DNA from: Paragonimus skrjabini miyazakii
Lineage: Eukaryota; Platyhelminthes; Trematoda; Plagiorchiida; Troglotrematidae
Direction of reading: 5' to 3'
Assembly (NCBI GenBank): GCA_014338405.1
Contig: JTDE01000706.1
Location: forward strand, 8,390 to 72,389
DNA: 64,000 nt
Shown: in pieces, positions 1 to 12,304 of the stretch
How positions within the stretch are numbered: the stretch's first letter is position 1
Layout of the letters: each line of letters starts with the position of its first letter
Notes under the pieces: model-generated
What the model saw: the letters and a program-made list of their open reading frames with translations, nothing else
Told to the model about the DNA's origin: nothing
The model's database searches: none
Translations under genes and position numbers: made by a program

Positions 1-61
1 CAGAAATCATTGACTTGTTGAGCGGTGTTTGATTACTGATGGGTAGTAGGGGATTTTGATT
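1..61 (-). repeat. Family-A trailer fragment, inverted
   Basis: The reverse complement closely matches 39037-39096, the segment between the 3' tail of one family-A unit and the leader of the next. It carries the shared block CTACTCATCAGTAATCAAA with small changes. It lies in opposite orientation to the family-A copy starting at 74, so this junction is rearranged or two insertions are nested. The window edge hides the rest. Confidence 0.75.
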
Positions 62-73
62 ATCATGATTTCC

Positions 74-282
74 GTGAGGTCAATGGCGCAGTGGTAAACA
101 CGGTTGCCTCATGAACAACATGTCCGTGGTTCAAGTCCCGGCAGTGGCGATGATATGCACTACTGACGAGCTCTAATGAGAGCGAAACTCGAGTCCAGTG
201 CTTCTTTTCGAAAGGGGCCGACTGGAAAGTCTATGAGAATGCGACAGCTGCGATCAATTGTGGGTGATGTTCAACTTGAAAA
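74..282 (+). mobile_element. HHR-SINE family A, copy A1 (tRNA head + hammerhead + tail)
   Basis: Short retroelement with a tRNA-like pol III promoter. An A-box match TGGCGCAGTGG lies at 84-94 and a B-box match GGTTCAAGTCC at 128-138, a normal tRNA spacing. A hammerhead ribozyme follows at 157-201, then a shared 3' tail ending near TTCAACTTGAAA. Very similar copies occur at 39253, 46900 (minus), 56755 (minus) and 61174, so it is dispersed and not a tRNA gene. No protein is encoded. It would depend on a reverse transcriptase supplied in trans, by inference from a LINE or PLE. The 5' leader present in other copies is missing here. Confidence 0.88.
157..201 (+). ncRNA. Hammerhead ribozyme, type I (copy A1)
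   Basis: Seen directly: stem I strand GCACTA (157-162), core CTGACGA (163-169), stem II GCTCT/AGAGC closing loop AATG (170-183), GAAA (184-187), a short stem III within CTCGAGT, then C195 as the cleavage nucleotide. The second stem I strand is CAGTGC (196-201). It pairs at five of six positions; A162 and C196, next to the cleavage site, do not pair. All invariant core bases (C3 U4 G5 A6, G8 A9, G12 A13 A14, U16.1 H17) are present. Self-cleavage is predicted, perhaps weaker than in the copies at 39337 and 46978. Confidence 0.87.
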
Positions 283-469
283 TGTAATTTAAATTTTCAA
301 ATTCATTTTTTAAAACGCATAAAGATTCAAAGCTACGCAAATTTTAGAATCTGGTTAGTTGGAAAAGCGCCGTTTTTAAAAGTCTCGTATGCGTTTCAGT
401 AAGGTTGAGTAATCACATATAAAACTGCAACTATATTCGCTTGTGAATAGTGCTCAGACTACCCAATCC

Positions 470-612
470 GTTTGGTTGCTCCATATATATTTGGATCATT
501 GTTCGACCCTCAGCAATGACAAATTTTGACACTACTAAGCGGTTCTAATGAGAGTGAAGCTCAAATATAGTGTTTCATAAATTCAGGCCGGCCTGCGAAA
601 TCTTTTCGAAGT
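470..612 (+). repeat. Diverged family-A copy
   Basis: Faint but ordered match to family A: a B-box-like TGTTCGACCCTC near 508, then CACTACTAAGCGGTTCTAAT and GAGAGTGAAGCTC in the ribozyme position, then tail-like sequence near 590. The hammerhead core is destroyed (CTGACGA has become CTAAGCG, GAAA has become GAAG). An old, dead copy. Confidence 0.5.
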
Positions 613-3600
613 TAAACAATAAGATAATCTGTGACTGATTCTCAATTTATCTCAATTGAATTACCGACCATCTAGTGGCAATTGCGGGGTTCGCAATTCC
701 TCATGTGTTGCCAAATGTTTTGACGCTTTCTGGTTAGCTTGTAGAACACTTGCCAGTTAAAGTTCATGTAGTCCACATTTCTGTTCGTTTTCGACCCCAA
801 ACACGCGTCTTTTGCGGCAAATATTGTTTTAAGTGGGATCACTACTTTTACACTCACTAATTGTTCGTATCACCACAGCTGTTCAGTAAATCTTAGGAAA
901 ATTAACACAGTTCAATTTGCGTTCACTTTTTCACCATCTATTGGAAAAGTTCCACCACAGCAAATAGTAGTGATGTAGTCTTACCACCCTGCCAAAGCGT
1001 TGACTTAGCATCATGATATCGTTCAACATCTGCGGGCCAGCCAACTGGGAAGCTTTAGATTTCCGAACCAGATATAAGCAACAATGTGTGCGCCTCGCAT
1101 TTAACTTTTTCGTGAGATGAACTAACGGTTTCTCCATCGAAACCAATCAACCGTAGGCTTCCGCAATACCACTTCTCAAGTCACTGACCCCTGATTTATT
1201 GTTCAGACAATCGTGTGACTGCAGTACTGCATTTATCATCGACTTTTCACCAGGGTACAGTCTGTACACAGGATAGAATGAGTAATAATATCTTCCACTT
1301 TAGGCTACGAGCACAGCACCGAACACAATACATCTCAACCGGCGTCAGACTCTGCTACGTAATAAGCACTGACTACCAACGGAACTGCATGGAAAGCTGG
1401 ACTAGCATCAACGGCTTCGGTGCACGGTCATTACTGTGTGTTCATCAGTGCATAAGTATAACGAATTTTATTAATTCACTTGTTTTTGTATCAATATTCA
1501 AACCGTTCTACCAAACCTCAAAAGAATGGATTGTACATGTTCAAAAGTAGTCGCTCACCTTGTTTGCGTATGTCACAAGTATCTGAAAACCAACAGGTTT
1601 TTTACCGAAACTGTTGTACAGATGGCATCATCGACATCGAGCAACCGGCTTTGTCTTCTGTTTTTAGTAGCGTTCACTTCGTTGTCTAATTATAAGTGTA
1701 TTTGTGGATGTCATCTACTATTCCTAGGTGTGCAAATACGTGCTGTTTCATGAGTTTGACTTTTACTCGATCAGCATAAAGGATCTGATATTCACGGACC
1801 GGGTTTTACGTCCTACGTCGAATTCTCGCTCACATTGACTTCGCATCCTAATCCCAGCCAAAACGTAGTCAAGGATAGTGAGGTGTCCCGATCGTTATAG
1901 TGAAAGGCGTTCAGTCAGTGGTGAAGCAAATGAAACTTATTCAACACTTGTCCTTGATCAAGACTATACGCACAGGCCTCAACTTGCAACAGGCAAGCCG
2001 AACGGTTCGGCTTACGTTACGTGTTATACCTGTGAACCAACCACGTGCAGCGTTCTTCCGAAGTAAGTGTTCCAGCGATAGTTCTATAAAAAGAGCATGG
2101 ACAAGCATGAACCAGAGGTGCTGTAAGATGTACACGACTTATACAATCGAAAAACAAAAGGGCGTCAACATCAAGGGAACAGGCGGTACCACCACGCCAC
2201 ACACGATTAAGGAGAGCCCACGGTCACCTGCACCCACCGCACGGCGTGGACCGCACACGATTTATCTCACAGTCGCGTGACCGCACATTCACACGCGTAA
2301 GACTGGTTTCAAGCGCACGTCGGGTGACGGGCACAACAGCAATCACGATGGCGCGGAAAACAGCAGCACGCCATCCATACCTGTAAAGTACCACCATTCC
2401 CTCCCCTTTCATGTCGTTTGGATCTGTCTTGCTTCCCATCCTTTAAATGGATAGATTGGCCCATCCCGGGGGAATCTCCTGTAAAGGATTTATGTGAAAC
2501 TATGATCATCCTACCGATCTTTGACCACAGTCGTGTTCCGACTACTCAGGGCCGCTAACGCAGTATGGTCAAACGAGCATTGGGACCGTCTTTTAACTTA
2601 GTTCTTCCGGTCCTCCTCATAAGCCTCAGACTTTTGTGATTTTTACTGAAGGAAGTATGCCAATGTTCCACAGAATTTTGTTCAGGTGGGTCAGTCAGTT
2701 TATACGCTGAAACACGCTGTACGCGTTTACCTCTGAGTAAAACAAACAGTCAAACAATGATCATGACCCAGTTTTTGCGTGACTTCTCAACCAGCATTGT
2801 AGCAGTCAGACTGGTATCGCGTATCAAGACTTAGCTTCTGGCTCATATTTCGTTGCAACGTTTGGTAGTGTTCGTCTTATACTGACCTCTCCCAAAATAT
2901 ATCGTCGATGAACCTTTATTTCGCAACCTTTTCCCATATCTTAGGATAATGCTACTCCTGACAGCTTTTCTTCTATATGGGGCGGATGTGCTGCTGTTGA
3001 TACTGTTGTCTGGGAAGCTAAGTCTCAGAACAATACCTGATAGACACCAATCTGAAATGTTCTCGTTCTGAACAGTGTTCAGTGCATAATACAATGGTAA
3101 TGGGGTTTATTGATCAACTGAAGGAGTCACGCTTATAACAGAATGATCATACGGGACATATAAACAAATTGTATAAGTCTAAATGTTGTTATCCAGCAAT
3201 ACGGAAGATTTGTGTATTTAGTTTGTCTTTTGTGCTCTATGTGGTTTTAGCATTTCTATCATTTCGGATTCTGACAGTTGGAAGTCGCCACACATGTAAG
3301 ATAACTCACAAAACTCCATGTGCATATGGACACCTAAACGTTCTGGAATTTTGAGTTACTGTTTATACAATCCCAAGGATCAGTTTTTGCTCGTATCACA
3401 TACATAAGATCAAGGAGAACTGAGTCAAACGGTAAGGTAGTAGCCAGAGGTCAAAAACCTTCATGAATGTGGTTGGTACTAAACCACTGGGAATTCATCA
3501 GATATGAACAACATCGCACAGTAGAACAGAGCTATCGACTTTTTGGAGAGATGGAGCAATTCATTTCACAACACAGCGATCGGTGCACTAGATGAGTGCT

Positions 3601-6600
3601 CTAGAAGGACCACTGGACAAACTTCCTAAGTTTTAGTCTGGGTGGCAACAACACTATCCGAACCACCACAGTCTTTTCACATTCACTCTCAAGTGAATAC
3701 CTCACGATAAGTTTTGTCCTTGATTGAACAGACAGGTAATCTGAACGAGAGTCTCAAATTCCGTGTTACCAGCCAAACGCGGCAAGTGCTCAATCGACTT
3801 CGCGGCTCAGCCGTATTCGGACGTAGTTTTTCTGTTGCGGATTAGTATCCAACCGTAGATCAGATTTTCCACAATGGGATCTCTTTTGTGTTTCGTATTG
3901 CATTGAAATTTACCCCAAATGACTGCCTACCTGAGGGCCATTTCATTCGGTGCTAACTCCCATTCACTTGCTCCTACTCTCTTGTTGGGTGTCTAAATTA
4001 TCTTGATAAAACGATGTCCATTAGTTATTGTTAGTGTAAGTCACTCTGATAGTCTCTTACCTTATTTTTCCTACGGAAACATGAAGACAACATGACATCC
4101 TCATTTTCTAATCTATATGATGTGCTTCTGAATTTCCAAGGTCGACACATCTAGTAACAGAATAGATCACGTATTCTGTACCGAAAGAAATAGATTAGTT
4201 GTGAAATAACTTTTCAAAAAGATACAGAGAGTAATGAATAATGAAAACTAATGCAAGAATTGTCTAGTTTTCTTTTACAAAGATCTAACTACTCATAGAC
4301 CTACCTCATTAGAATTCGCAAAATTTTACAAGATGATCTTTCAGTTTTTAAGCGTGTAAGCGTCTGAAACAGATCTAAATAGGATTGCTACTTACATTCC
4401 TCCGAACTACATATTAGTGAATTTACACATAGGGCTGAATTTATTTGGCTGTTAGGTTTGATTTCCTTACTGACTCTAATCGATCAATCATTAGTGAGCA
4501 GCCTAAAAATACACGCTTTTTTTTTGCATATTAAACTAAAGTGGCGAAACGATTGCAGTCTAGCAGAAAAGTAAACACAACAGCCAACAGGGATAATCCA
4601 CATAACTTTCTGTGGTTTGAGCGATCATCGTCAAGTGGTTCAGGCGCCTAACGTTAAGCCCAGAAATCTTAAACATGTCTTCAGCTCATTTGCTTTGTAT
4701 GTACGGATTCACTGAGGTCTGACTATCTCGAATCACCAAATCTGTGGTGGTTACTTAGAATTACGTGCACCGATTTCAGCGAGAGTGCTAAACCTACTTT
4801 CTCCAACAGTTATTTTTGACAGTATGGATGATGAAATTTAAAAAAATGGATCTTTTAATCACACAGCAGAAAAAAAAGTACACGAATCTTAGAGTACGTT
4901 GCATAAACCTAGTTGGTTATTTCATGTCCAGTAAAGAACATAGTTACAAACGTTAGTATTCTCGATTCTTGATTTCAAAATTGTATTTGAAGCAAAAATA
5001 GCATAACAAGCAAATAAGTTTCAGACAAAACTCAGTTGAAAATTCTCACCCAATATTATTTTGCATTAGTGCTGACGATATTTTAAACAAAAAAGCCCAA
5101 TGCAGTGGAAAAAAAACCTTGATTTTTAACGGATTCTATTTGTCGTCCACATCATAGAAACTGTTTCAAATTTGCTTCTATAGTGTGCTAACTCTTTGTA
5201 TGTTTGTTTGCAACACAGAGTTTCCTAATATAATTCAGCATCTCTTCACCTTCGACAAACGTTTTCAACCGGTTGACATCTTTCATCATATTCACACGCA
5301 CTGCGTTCGTTTTTATTGTGTGCTGATTAGGAAAAGTGAGCACGTCAGACATATTACTGTTGTGAGTTAAGAACACGGATTACTTAAAGGTTACGTACCA
5401 AGAAAGCCAATACATGAGTTATACGCTTCAGTTTGACAACAAACAAATCCACTCATCTGCATGCGGTTCTAGTCCCAGAACGTTACGGTTGCCTCAGATG
5501 CCAATATTCAGTTCCAATATGTAGCGGGAAGCATTTTATGTTACGCTGCACTTCAGTGTTTCTTGTACTTTTCCCATGGCCACTTCGACGTCAGAATCCA
5601 TGCTCCTGTCTCACTACTGAATAGTAGTGGTGCCAGTACTATAGTGCAATCGCTTTTCCCCACTACACTACGTCAATACCTTCCTGTAATATGTTCGCAC
5701 ACATGCCAGTGTGCTCTGACTCATAAAAAACCTGCTTAGCCAGAACCAGAAAGGGCACCTGGTGACTATACGTCAGAGCATACCAAACAGTGTGGTTGTG
5801 TGTACCGAAGTGTAAGGTCAATGCGGTTCTTATAATCATCGCTCTATGAATGGCCGCCTGTTGACTGTGACAAAAAATAGCTAGGATTCAATGGCCGTGG
5901 ATAATGAGGGTGGTCTTGGGTTAAACAACAATAAAAATGAACAGATTATGTCAAGAATACCACGATTTACGTCACCAACGACAAACGGGACATTTCTACC
6001 GTTACTACTGATATCATAATTTGCAATGCGCACTCGAATAAATATACAGGTTTCATGTCATAATAACTCATATGCCTCTGGTTACCAGTCGAATGATAGA
6101 CATCGGAATGAAACCAGTACAGTCGTTCGAAGGTTTATCAGAACTCAGAGCGTTACCTACTAACTTCTTCCTATCCAACCGTTTTATCCACAAACAACTC
6201 TTCAAGATCACCAACGTCCTTCCGAAATGTGTTTTTCTAAATACCGTAAAGGCAGGCTACATGGAATCTAGGGTGAATTGTGGATGTTAGTTACGGTGCA
6301 TTCTGCGGTTCTACTATTGTTGATTCTTTAAAATTCATGCGATTAGTACTTACTCTAACTCATTGACACAAGATGCTCAGTTGTGCCCGAAAATTTTTGT
6401 TTGACTGTATGTATGACGAACGGACTGTTGTGTGGATAGATTTTCAATCCATTTATCCCGTATCTGTGAAAATTCATCTTCTCTCCTTACTTTTTATTTT
6501 GGTTTTGACATGCTTGAAACTGGTAAATCGATATTGTTCTTCACTCGTCCAGTCATACAATCATTGTCCAGTGACCCCGTAATTTTTCCTCATTAACTGC

Positions 6601-7306
6601 CAGAATTTGACTTTTTACAGATGGGAACTCAGTCTTTGGTCAGATACTTGGTGTCAGCACTAATCTCTGCCAGCCAGTACACCGGTTTCGTGAGGAAGTT
6701 TATTTTTGGTTCACATGAGCTGTACATCAATCAGTAAAACCCATTCTCCTTTTGTTCAGCCAGCCACTTTATAAGAAAGACATTCTACTCAAGTTTCGCT
6801 CATTTTTGAAGATGTCAGTAGTAAATTTCATTTTTTTGTTAAGTTAGAACTATTTTTCGGATTGAGACGATATGACCGAGTGACCTTCTCGGCATAACAC
6901 ACTATCCAGTTAAATCATTAGCTTTTCTCAGGTTTGGGAAAATCAAAAATTCTTACCTCCCTGTGATCCTGATTCTTTCGTGAGTACTGATGATGTAGTA
7001 CCATAATACTGCCGCTTCTGTCAAGACAGAGCAGTGCACTGAAAATTGAAAACGGAAGCCTCAAGAGCAACAAGCCTTGAAGAATGTGACAAAGATCCGT
7101 TTAATAAAGTTGTTTTCCGTAAGTCCTTAGCGTAGTGAACTGTGAGCGCTGGCTTAACGGTCATTTTTTACAGGCGAAAACAGACTTGGTATTATGAATA
7201 AAATAGTGAAGGGTGTCAGAGACTGTGTGTACTATCTCAGTAATATCATAAATCACAAAAAAGCATGCTGCCTGACTGGACAGTTTCAGCAGATAAAAAC
7301 TCATTA
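613..7306. other. No supported gene; unique-looking DNA
   Basis: Scattered short open frames up to 126 codons, none with a recognisable domain. About 2150-2420 is distinctly richer in G+C and CpG than its surroundings. I cannot tell whether that is a promoter-proximal segment or an old repeat. No tRNA or rRNA gene was seen. Confidence 0.5.
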
Positions 7307-7810
7307 TATGGTGGATTATCAAACCGGAGGTGCGACTATTTCAACACTCGGTGGAATACCTCAACGCGGCGAGAAGATATGTTTACAGGCCCGAGGCAAA
7401 CAGATGGTAGGCAACATGGGTGACCAGATGAGTTGTCGCTCAACTGGATTGGATCAACGGACGTGACATAGGGGGCAAAATAAGATGGATGGCCAGATCG
7501 AGAGTGCGATTATTCTGGCACTCGGAGGAATATCTCGACACGGTTGTAGAATACGGTCAAAGCCGACAGTGGATAGATTGCGGGCAACACGAATGACTGA
7601 TGGAGCTATCGCCCAACAAGCTCAGATCAACAGACGAGGAATAGCAGACGGAACCACCCACCCGACAGAAGGCGTTGGTCGCACACACACACACAAACCG
7701 GATGCGTTGTGGTTCGGAATTCTGATCTATAAACGCAAGCGTGCGTGCAGCATGGCAACCAGCGAGTGGGACAATAAATACTGTACTCTATTGGATATCT
7801 TTTCGCTACA
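7307..7810 (+). mobile_element. Solo LTR, copy L1
   Basis: A 504-bp repeat bounded by the 4-bp duplication ATTA (7303-7306 and 7811-7814). It starts TATGGTGGATTATC, where the sister copies start TG, and ends CGCTACA, so the original termini were TG...CA. A poly(A) signal AATAAA lies near the 3' end in GGGACAATAAATACTG, as expected for an R region. It is homologous along its length to 23913-24441 and 51914-52551. No PBS, polypurine tract or coding region adjoins it, so it is a solo LTR left by recombination. Open frames across it (7194-7466, 7485-7916) are fortuitous. A (CA) run at 7682-7696 is internal to the copy. Confidence 0.85.
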
Positions 7811-7814
7811 ATTA

Positions 7815-10800
7815 GACAAATGCAACATACATCCTTGCTGGGCTCCGGTATCACTGTTTGAGTTTTGCGTTGTATTCTGTTCGGTAATGACATTTACCAG
7901 ACCACTGCCACTTTGAGACAGCTTAAGGGTACCGGTATCAGCAATGTGTTTATCTCGTTTCTCTCATCTATTCAAGCAAAGTATCAATGAATCATTCAAG
8001 GGAAATTTGCAAAAGTTTTGTCTTGCACAAAGTACTAAAAAATGAAACAAAGAACATTTTAATTGGAAAACGTCAAGCAAAAAAACGCGAGATGTCTTAA
8101 ACAGGGGCATTTTATCTCCACCTCATCAGTCAAATTAGTACATTCACTATATAATTATGGACAAAAGCAGTAGACCGAGTGATTTGCAACTCACAGACTG
8201 CACGTAATTGACAAGCATATTTGACAAGAACGGTGTATTGATCTCGCTGAGACTTGCTGCCTTGTTTATAAACATAAACTAGCCGAGTAACCTTCTTCCC
8301 AAACTGCTTTGAATTTCTTAATACAATTCGGTGTATATCGATCATCCATTTGGTCGTTTTCTAACTGGCCCCTATATTTTACACAAATTCGTCTATCCTA
8401 TTTCGAAAACTCCCTCGGTTCCGTATTTGGTATGAATGTTCTTATGTTGCAACCTTTTGCAATCAACATTTAGTGGCGATATCAATAAAGACCGACTCAC
8501 TGTTTTCGGATAATGAGATGCTGGCTAGTACATGAATTCAACCATCATCTCTTAGTATTAACGGAAACACATATTGTCTATCTAACTTCCTGAATTGGAG
8601 TCATAAATAATCAGTTCTTCTTTCACAGCCTAAATACCGACCAACTGTTTTAATGGCTATCGGTCGACACATCAGCTTCGACAGAGTTATGCTGTCAAGT
8701 GAATGAATGAAGGCAACGTGCATGAATGAATGAAAATTATGTGAACGATGTTCATCGAGATGACCATAGTAACATCAAATAGCCTTGTTCACTCTGAGCG
8801 AGTTGTTAGTCAACCAAATTCCTTATGCATAATGGTAGCACGTCTGGTCGATGGCGTCATATAAGACAAAACTACCTGTCGGATCTATGGAAGCTGGGAT
8901 CTGCAAACTTCCTGTCCATTCTGTGTCACAAAGTTTGAAGTCAGAATGATTACGATTCGAAAATAGACTTTCACATGACGCACAACATACGCAACAAAAC
9001 ATGTGGATGGAAATAAAAGTAGTACTAGACAGACAGCAACAGAAGAGATATTGCAGGCTATACTCAGTGGTCGTGTTCGTGTTTAAGTAGGTGATGAAGA
9101 AAGGATTTTAAATCCGGTGGAAAATAAACAAGACTTAACAGGTTACAATATGGAAAGATGAAACAATTTACACATTACAGAAGTTTCAGAGAAGCCGTAC
9201 AGGATTACTAGATCAGAAACAGATTGAGAAGCATCTACTTCTCAGCATACAGCAGTGGATTTGTTCCGCTGACGGCGGCAGTCTCACCATGTCTCAGAAT
9301 GTGCTACGTCTTGAAGCAGTAGAGGAAGAGAGGTCTGTTGTCATCACTGATTGCACAACGGTTGTAACCGCTTCATGCTGGCGTCTGGAGCGACGGTAGT
9401 TCTGGGTGTGTGTGTGTTCCGAAATGCGCTTACTGATAAGCGTTTCCGTTTTGTTTCATTGTGTTACCGACATATTTTCGTCCACAGATGTTGTTTGCAA
9501 TCCTGTCTGAGTCATCCATTATTTTCACATAGCTCTGCTCCTGTTTAACTTATTGCCATCAACTAGTAAATACTTGTAAATGAGTTCAGTTAGTTTCCAA
9601 ATACATATTCCATTTTCAGCTCGATTACAAACGTTTGTGGGAATACCATTCAGTGTGGCGTGAGTTTACGAAGTGGCTTCTCAAGATGCACACACACTGT
9701 CTTTTGATAATTAGTGCTTTGCTCCATAGACACCGTTTCAGTCACCTGTACTAACCTTTTTGGCAGAAAAGGTGTCAGTATTTTTGAAAATTGCGTGGTC
9801 TGCTATATTGTCATTTTTAGGCGTGCAAATGGTGTTTAGGAACCCCGTCGGAATATCCACATCTTCTCTTTTGCGTTCAACTGAATCAATTATCAGTTGA
9901 CAAACCAAATCATTAATGGTATTTCAAAGCAGATATTTACAGCGTATAGTTTGCGCCTGGACCAGACATAGTGGCAGCTTCTGAGACATTTGTAAGGTTT
10001 TCCTTTATGTCTTCGAAGGTTGTTAGACCTTGACATGTAGTGGTTTTTACAAAAGATTTTACCGTAGCAAAATGGCAGAAAGTTAAGGAATCTTGTGTAT
10101 TAGCCTGTCTTCCATAAATAACAAACAGTCTGTTATTCTGTTGTGCGAAATATTACATAATTGTATACTTTGCTGTTGGAATTAATTCATCTTCAAACAT
10201 TTGTATTCATCTAGTTCAATAATCTGTGAATGACTGACTGACTGACTTATTTGTTTTTTCACCACTTTTAATACCAAGCAGGTTTTCGTGATATTTATTA
10301 CATTTTACAACTAAAACCCTAACGATCCAGGACAAATTTTGTTTGTGTAAACAGTCTTCGGAAAATCGTAGCATCATTTTTATTCCCTAAGAACAAATTG
10401 ATGATTTGTCCAGGATCAAATAACAAATAACATGGGCGAAAATCTGATAAAACACTTGTGAAGGTTGTAACAAACAAAGTTATGGCAAGGCTGCTAAAAA
10501 GAAAACCATTCGTTAAGTTGCATTTCATGAGCCTCATTCACAACGGCATAGCATTGATTATTGCCTACTGACAATAAAATGTTGGTAGACTATATGGTTT
10601 TCATATTTAAATACTACTTTTGTAAAAATTTGTTTTTTTTTTACCTGTTTATATACCCTCTTTTATTGGCATCATTTACATTTCGTTCAACTTTATTAAT
10701 TTCGACATTATTTTTTAATTTACTGGTCATTTGGTGGAGTTTCCACACATTGTCTCTTCTAGTGATTCGTTAAACTGATGACTGATCAATTAACTGTACG

Positions 10801-11040
10801 AAGCGATATTTTAGTTCCACGTTTCTATCGACATGGCAACGCCCAAAATTTTGCTTATTATATCGTGCCTGGAATGATTAATTCGATATTGTCTGATCTT
10901 ATCTTTTGAAACCGTCTTCTTGATATATATGATAATGTTCTCAATCCCAATGGAATTTACTTTGTCTGTTTGTTAGTACCCATTATGTTTTATTCATAAA
11001 TATAATCATGCACTTATACACTATCGGTATAGTGAACTAG
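7815..11040. other. No supported gene
   Basis: No domain-bearing frame or structured RNA recognised. Small tetranucleotide runs occur, such as GAATGAATGAATGAA-like stretches near 8702-8735 and (GACT)4 near 10229-10244. Confidence 0.45.
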
Positions 11041-11076
11041 TTCTGTCACATCCCTGATAGTTTGCTATTTACATGA

Positions 11077-12304
11077 TTGGGAAACCAACGAAAGTTTAAG
11101 AAAGATAAGACGATTGAAAATAACATATTGTTGGAAAAGCAAATAGTGAGGCAACTTCAGATACTGCTGTTGCATGGCCACATATCTGAAAATCAATATA
11201 GGCACATGAAGCCAATCGGCACGGAAACACCACGAATGAGAGGTGCACCAAAAATACACAAGGATGGAACACCCCTGCGACCAATTTTGTGTATGAACAA
11301 TTCAGCATATCATAAAGTTGCTCGATGGCTGGTTGAAATTTTGGACCCTGTTCGCAAACTGTTATCTCCCCATTGCCTAAAGGATTCTTTTGAACTAGCT
11401 GAGACATTAGAACGCGTGTCGGTGAGTACACAAACTATGTATTCCATTGTCTCACGAAAAAGAATCAAACGACAGTTTAGCATTCTTAGATGTACTCATC
11501 ACTAGGTGTGGGGAGGGAAAATTACAGCGATCGATTCATCGCAAAGCAACATGGGGCGGACAATATCTCCAGTTCTCCAGCTTTGCCCCGATAGCATACA
11601 AGCGGGGTTTGATCAAAGCTCTATTTCATAAGGCCAGTCGTATTTGCACTCCTGATAAGCTGCAGAGTGAACAAGAAATGCTGAGGAAAACGCTGCTGGC
11701 AAACGGATATCCTGAAAAGTTCATAGATATTCACAGCAAGGCGTCCAAATGCAATGGACCAGTGCAAACAGCTCAAAAGAAAGATATATTTCTATTTTTG
11801 CAATTCAAAGGCGATCATCTGGCAAACGACATCAAGCACAAACTGAAGTGTGCCCTATCCCGTACGTATGCGGCTGCCCAATTACGCTTGGTTCAAACCA
11901 CCAAAGGACCGGTTCTACACAATCGCGAACGCAGTCTGTCTGACCATTCTGTCTCTCACGTTGTCTATCAGTTCACTTGCAGTTGTGGTGACGTTTACAT
12001 AGGCAGAACAGACCGACGGCTATCTCAGCGTGTGGCCGAACACGTCCCAAACTGGTTAAAACAGCGCATGACACAACAACCGGAAACCGGTGAATCTGTT
12101 ACTCGAAGCCCCGTACCATCGATTGCCAGACACCTCATGATGACAGGTCACCAGGTGGTCTCACTTAACTCTTTCAAAATGTTGTTACGTCATCAGAACC
12201 CAAAACTACTGGCCTTTAGCGAAGCCATGTTGATTAGAACTCACCAGCCGGCGCTTTGTGCACAAAAGTGGGTGAAGCAACCTATAGGGTTGCCGTGGTG
12301 GTGA
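11077..12304 (+). pseudogene. Penelope-like element ORF, RT core deleted, GIY-YIG kept
   Basis: PLE proteins join a reverse transcriptase to a C-terminal GIY-YIG nuclease and integrate copies by target-primed reverse transcription. Frame 11077-11505 carries the RT entry region GAPKIHKDGTPLRPI followed by NNSAYHKVARWL. A second frame, shifted by one, continues to 12304. It has the RT-thumb motif LAFLDVLITR, a linker, then a GIY-YIG domain with CSCGDVYIGRTDRRLSQRV and EH at about residues 180-215 of the 285-codon frame. Between TQTMYS and HEKESND about 135 residues are missing compared with the copy at 25768. This removes RT motifs A-C with the YxDD aspartates. The N-terminus is also truncated. 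It is dead as an RT. The 285-codon C-terminal frame is remarkably free of stops. No flanking terminal repeat was recognised. Confidence 0.87.

Noticed and set aside
74..146. tRNA gene
   Set aside because: A and B boxes are present, but the segment is repeated many times with a fixed hammerhead and tail, and has no clear cloverleaf acceptor pairing. It is a SINE head.
7485..7916. 143-codon frame as a gene
   Set aside because: It lies almost wholly inside the solo LTR at 7307-7810, and the corresponding frame is not kept in the sister LTRs.
10778..10830. Hammerhead-like CTGATGA
   Set aside because: No stem II pairing and no GAAA at the right distance.
11077..11505. LINE (non-LTR) reverse transcriptase
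   Set aside because: The KIHKDGTPLRPI motif and the downstream GIY-YIG domain are PLE features, not those of LINE RT.
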